From Chromatiales bacterium (lineage in GTDB: Bacteria > Pseudomonadota > Gammaproteobacteria > SZUA-152), in assembly GCA_026999335.1 (NCBI GenBank), contig JALTPW010000833.1:1-7913 (forward strand): DNA of 7,913 nt, given 5' to 3'. Below the pieces are notes generated by a model, which saw only the letters and a program-made list of their open reading frames with translations, made no database searches and had not been told where the DNA came from. Each line of letters begins with the position of its first letter. Within the stretch, counting starts at the first letter, position 1. Of the stretch, positions 6,178 to 7,913 are shown piece after piece. The translations under genes were made by a program, and so were the position numbers.

Positions 6178-6205
6178 ACCCCTGGCGGGGTCAATTCGCG
6201 ATCCC
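6178..6205 (+). other. Two mutually exclusive hairpins in the purF leader
   Basis: ACCCC (6178-6182) pairs with GGGGT (6187-6191) around a TGGC loop. The same GGGGTC (6187-6192) can instead pair with GATCCC (6200-6205), with one G-U pair, around a 7-base loop. Neither is followed by a T-run, so they are not clear terminators. They sit in the 71-base cvpA-purF gap, upstream of the purF ribosome site AGAGG (6226-6230). Chance is a real possibility with stems of 5-6 pairs. Confidence 0.3.
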
Positions 6206-6239
6206 AAAATTCAATAGTAGTCTCAAGAGGTCTTCCCTG

Positions 6240-7748
6240 ATGTGCGGTATTATCGGAATTGTCGGTCATGACAATGTAAACCAGGAACTGTATGACGGTT
6301 TGACGGTACTGCAGCATCGTGGCCAGGATGCGGCGGGCATCGTTACCTGTGACAACGGACGACTGTTTCTGCGCAAAGACAACGGCTTGGTGCGCGATGT
6401 ATTCCACACCCGTCACATGCGGCGCCTGATTGGCCGCATGGGTATTGGTCATGTACGTTACCCCACTGCCGGGTATTTTTCTTCCGCCGAGTCGCAACCG
6501 TTTTACGTCAACTCGCCATTCGGTATTTCGCTGGCGCACAACGGCAACCTGACCAATGCCATCGAACTCAAGCGCGATCTGTTTCGTGCCGACCGCCGCC
6601 ACATCAACACCGATTCCGATTCCGAGGTGCTGCTCAACGTCTTTGCCCACGAGCTACAGCAGCAGGGTAAACTGGATATCAGTGCGGACGACGTGTTTGC
6701 CGCCGTCGCTGGTGTACACCGCCGCTGCCGCGGCGCTTATGCCGCAGTGGCCATGATCACCGGTCATGGCATTGTCGGTTTCCGCGATACCCACGGCATC
6801 CGTCCGGTCGTGTTCGGCAAGCGTGAGACAGCACGGGGAATGGAATACATCATTGCCTCCGAAAGTGTCGCCATCGATTCCCTGGGCTTCGAACTGGTGC
6901 GTGACATCGCCCCCGGCGAGGCGGTCTATATCGACACCGAGGGCCGACTGCACACCCGCCAATGCGCGGATGATCCACAGCTCAATCCGTGTATCTTCGA
7001 ACATGTCTATTTCGCCCGCCCCGATTCCATTATCGATAGTATCTCCGTGTACAAGGCCCGACTGCGTATGGGGGAGGCGCTGGCGAAAAAGATCGAGCGC
7101 GTATTTCCTGATCATGACATCGACGTGGCGATCCCTATTCCCGATACCAGCCGTACCTCGGCGTTGCAGTTGTCCAACGCCCTTGGCGTGCTGTATCGCG
7201 AAGGTTTTATCAAAAATCGTTACATCGGTCGCACCTTCATCATGCCCGGGCAGAAACAGCGTAAGAAGTCTGTGCGCCAGAAGCTCAATGCCATCGAGTT
7301 GGAATTCAAGGGCAAAAATGTGCTGCTAGTGGACGATTCCATTGTACGTGGTACTACCTCCAAGCAAATTATCCAGATGGCCCGTGAGGCCGGTGCGAAC
7401 AAGGTCTACTTCGCTTCCGCCGCACCGCCGGTGCGTTATCCCAATGTCTACGGCATCGATATGCCTTCGGTGAATGAATTGGTGGGCCACGACCGTGACG
7501 ACCGGCAGATTGCCGAAGCCATCGGCGCCGACTGGCTGGTGTATCAGGATCTCGACGACCTGATCGAAACCGCGCGCCATGGCAACCCGCAAGTCAGGCG
7601 ATTTGATACCTCGGTGTTTGATGGCAGCTATGTTACCGGTGATATCACCCGGGACTACCTCGATTTTGTCGAGGGTCGCCGCAATGACGGTGTGCGCAGC
7701 GGTCAGCAGGAAGACAATGCTGTTATCGACCTGCATAACAACAACTAA
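6240..7748 (+). CDS. purF: Amidophosphoribosyltransferase
   Basis: PurF makes 5-phosphoribosylamine from PRPP and glutamine, the committed step of purine synthesis, in the cytoplasm. The start is fixed at 6240 because Met removal must expose Cys2, the nucleophile of the N-terminal (Ntn) glutaminase: the protein opens MCGIIGIVG. Other glutaminase marks are LQHRGQDAAGI (24-34), GHVRYPTAG (70-78, glutamine-binding Arg), HNGNLTN (100-106) and TDSDSE (124-129). The phosphoribosyltransferase half has IPIPDTSR (298-305), GRTFIMPGQ (330-338) and the PRPP loop VLLVDDSIVRGTT (361-373). The length of 502 residues is close to the 505 of E. coli. AGAGG lies 9 bases upstream. The frame stays open back to 5676 across cvpA, but that stretch is an out-of-frame shadow of cvpA. 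In many bacteria purF is repressed by PurR; I saw no clear PurR palindrome in the gap. Confidence 0.97.
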   Translation: MCGIIGIVGHDNVNQELYDGLTVLQHRGQDAAGIVTCDNGRLFLRKDNGLVRDVFHTRHMRRLIGRMGIGHVRYPTAGYFSSAESQPFYVNSPFGISLAHNGNLTNAIELKRDLFRADRRHINTDSDSEVLLNVFAHELQQQGKLDISADDVFAAVAGVHRRCRGAYAAVAMITGHGIVGFRDTHGIRPVVFGKRETARGMEYIIASESVAIDSLGFELVRDIAPGEAVYIDTEGRLHTRQCADDPQLNPCIFEHVYFARPDSIIDSISVYKARLRMGEALAKKIERVFPDHDIDVAIPIPDTSRTSALQLSNALGVLYREGFIKNRYIGRTFIMPGQKQRKKSVRQKLNAIELEFKGKNVLLVDDSIVRGTTSKQIIQMAREAGANKVYFASAAPPVRYPNVYGIDMPSVNELVGHDRDDRQIAEAIGADWLVYQDLDDLIETARHGNPQVRRFDTSVFDGSYVTGDITRDYLDFVEGRRNDGVRSGQQEDNAVIDLHNNN

Positions 7749-7829
7749 CCCGGATATTTCATAAATGCTGAATTCGTCCCTTCATTAGTTGCCAATTTGC
7801 GCAATAACACCACGATGACCTGCGCTTTC

Positions 7830-7844
7830 CGCCTTAATGAGGCG
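7830..7844 (+). other. Short perfect hairpin downstream of purF
   Basis: CGCCT (7830-7834) and AGGCG (7840-7844) form a perfect 5-base stem around TAATG; two more T-A pairs are possible beyond one mismatch. CCGCC (7829-7833) could alternatively pair with GGCGG (7850-7854). No T-run follows, so it is not a standard terminator. It may be part of the possible element at 7747-7910. Confidence 0.35.
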
Positions 7845-7866
7845 AATCCGGCGGCCAATCTGAAAT

Positions 7867-7897
7867 TCCCTGTGTATTGACAGGCAGGGACACTTTT
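7867..7897 (+). terminator. Weak candidate terminator after purF
   Basis: TCCCTG (7867-7872) can pair with CAGGGA (7885-7890) around a 12-base loop, or CCTGT (7869-7873) with ACAGG (7880-7884) around a 6-base loop. CACTTTT follows, a poor T-run. It lies about 120 bases past the purF stop. A TTGACA at 7877-7882 in the same stretch could instead be a -35 hexamer, but the -10 region 17 bases later (TAATCT) is weak. Confidence 0.25.
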
Positions 7898-7913
7898 ACT
7901 AATCTGGGTTTAC

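Larger units (their letters stand above)
7747..7910. mobile_element. Possible small element or insertion-sequence edge with imperfect terminal repeats
   Basis: AACCCGGAT (7747-7755), overlapping the purF stop, is an imperfect inverted match (8 of 9) to ATCTGGGTT (7902-7910). The stretch between is lower in G+C than the genes and holds no recognised gene. A 21-codon frame at 7815-7880 (MTCAFRLNEANPAANLKF...) matches nothing I know. The left end, AACCCGGATATTTCATAAAT, reminds me of ends of some IS1380-like elements, but that is unverified memory. It may be a MITE-like unit, the left end of an insertion sequence that continues past the window, or coincidence. Confidence 0.3.

Noticed and set aside
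5676..6239. A 188-codon N-terminal extension of purF reading through cvpA
   Set aside because: PurF needs Cys2 exposed at the N-terminus, and the family begins at MCGI. The extension is an out-of-frame translation of cvpA in G+C-rich DNA and resembles no domain.
7815..7880. A 21-residue small gene after purF
   Set aside because: It is short, has no clear ribosome site and no recognisable family, and lies in a possible mobile element; there is not enough to call a gene.

Overview
The window is a stretch of bacterial housekeeping chromosome of about 60% G+C, apparently from a gammaproteobacterium. Eight genes lie on the + strand: the 3' end of trpF, then trpB, trpA, accD, folC, a SPOR-domain (DedD-like) gene, cvpA and purF. 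The order accD-folC-dedD-cvpA-purF, with trp genes just upstream, is a classic gammaproteobacterial arrangement. It fits environmental lineages such as Chromatiales- or Methylococcales-like bacteria better than enterics, but the genus cannot be fixed from the sequence alone. No tRNA, rRNA, CRISPR or phage gene is visible, and no intact transposase.

Layout. Bases 1-179 end trpF; trpB (359-1576) and trpA (1783-2607) follow. These supply the last three steps of tryptophan synthesis. trpA overlaps accD (2604-3464, acetyl-CoA carboxylase beta subunit) by 4 bases. After a 265-base gap come folC (3730-4980, folate), a SPOR-domain envelope protein (5019-5615), cvpA (5683-6168, small membrane protein) and purF (6240-7748, first committed step of purine synthesis). 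The last 165 bases hold no recognisable gene. All protein families look intact, with their active-site residues in place.

The unusual content is intergenic. Three diverged copies of one palindromic repeat, built from CACAGAG words, sit in the trpF-trpB, trpB-trpA and accD-folC gaps. A second, REP-like family (GTAGGAGCGGGC type) forms an inverted pair directly in front of folC, and a degraded pair appears to bracket the repeat between trpB and trpA. These insertions separate trpB from trpA, which are usually tightly coupled, and leave folC without a visible Shine-Dalgarno sequence. Past purF, an imperfect inverted repeat about 164 bases across may mark a small mobile element or the edge of an insertion sequence.

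I see no new multi-gene system here. The noteworthy points are the repeat families and their possible effect on expression of this conserved cluster.
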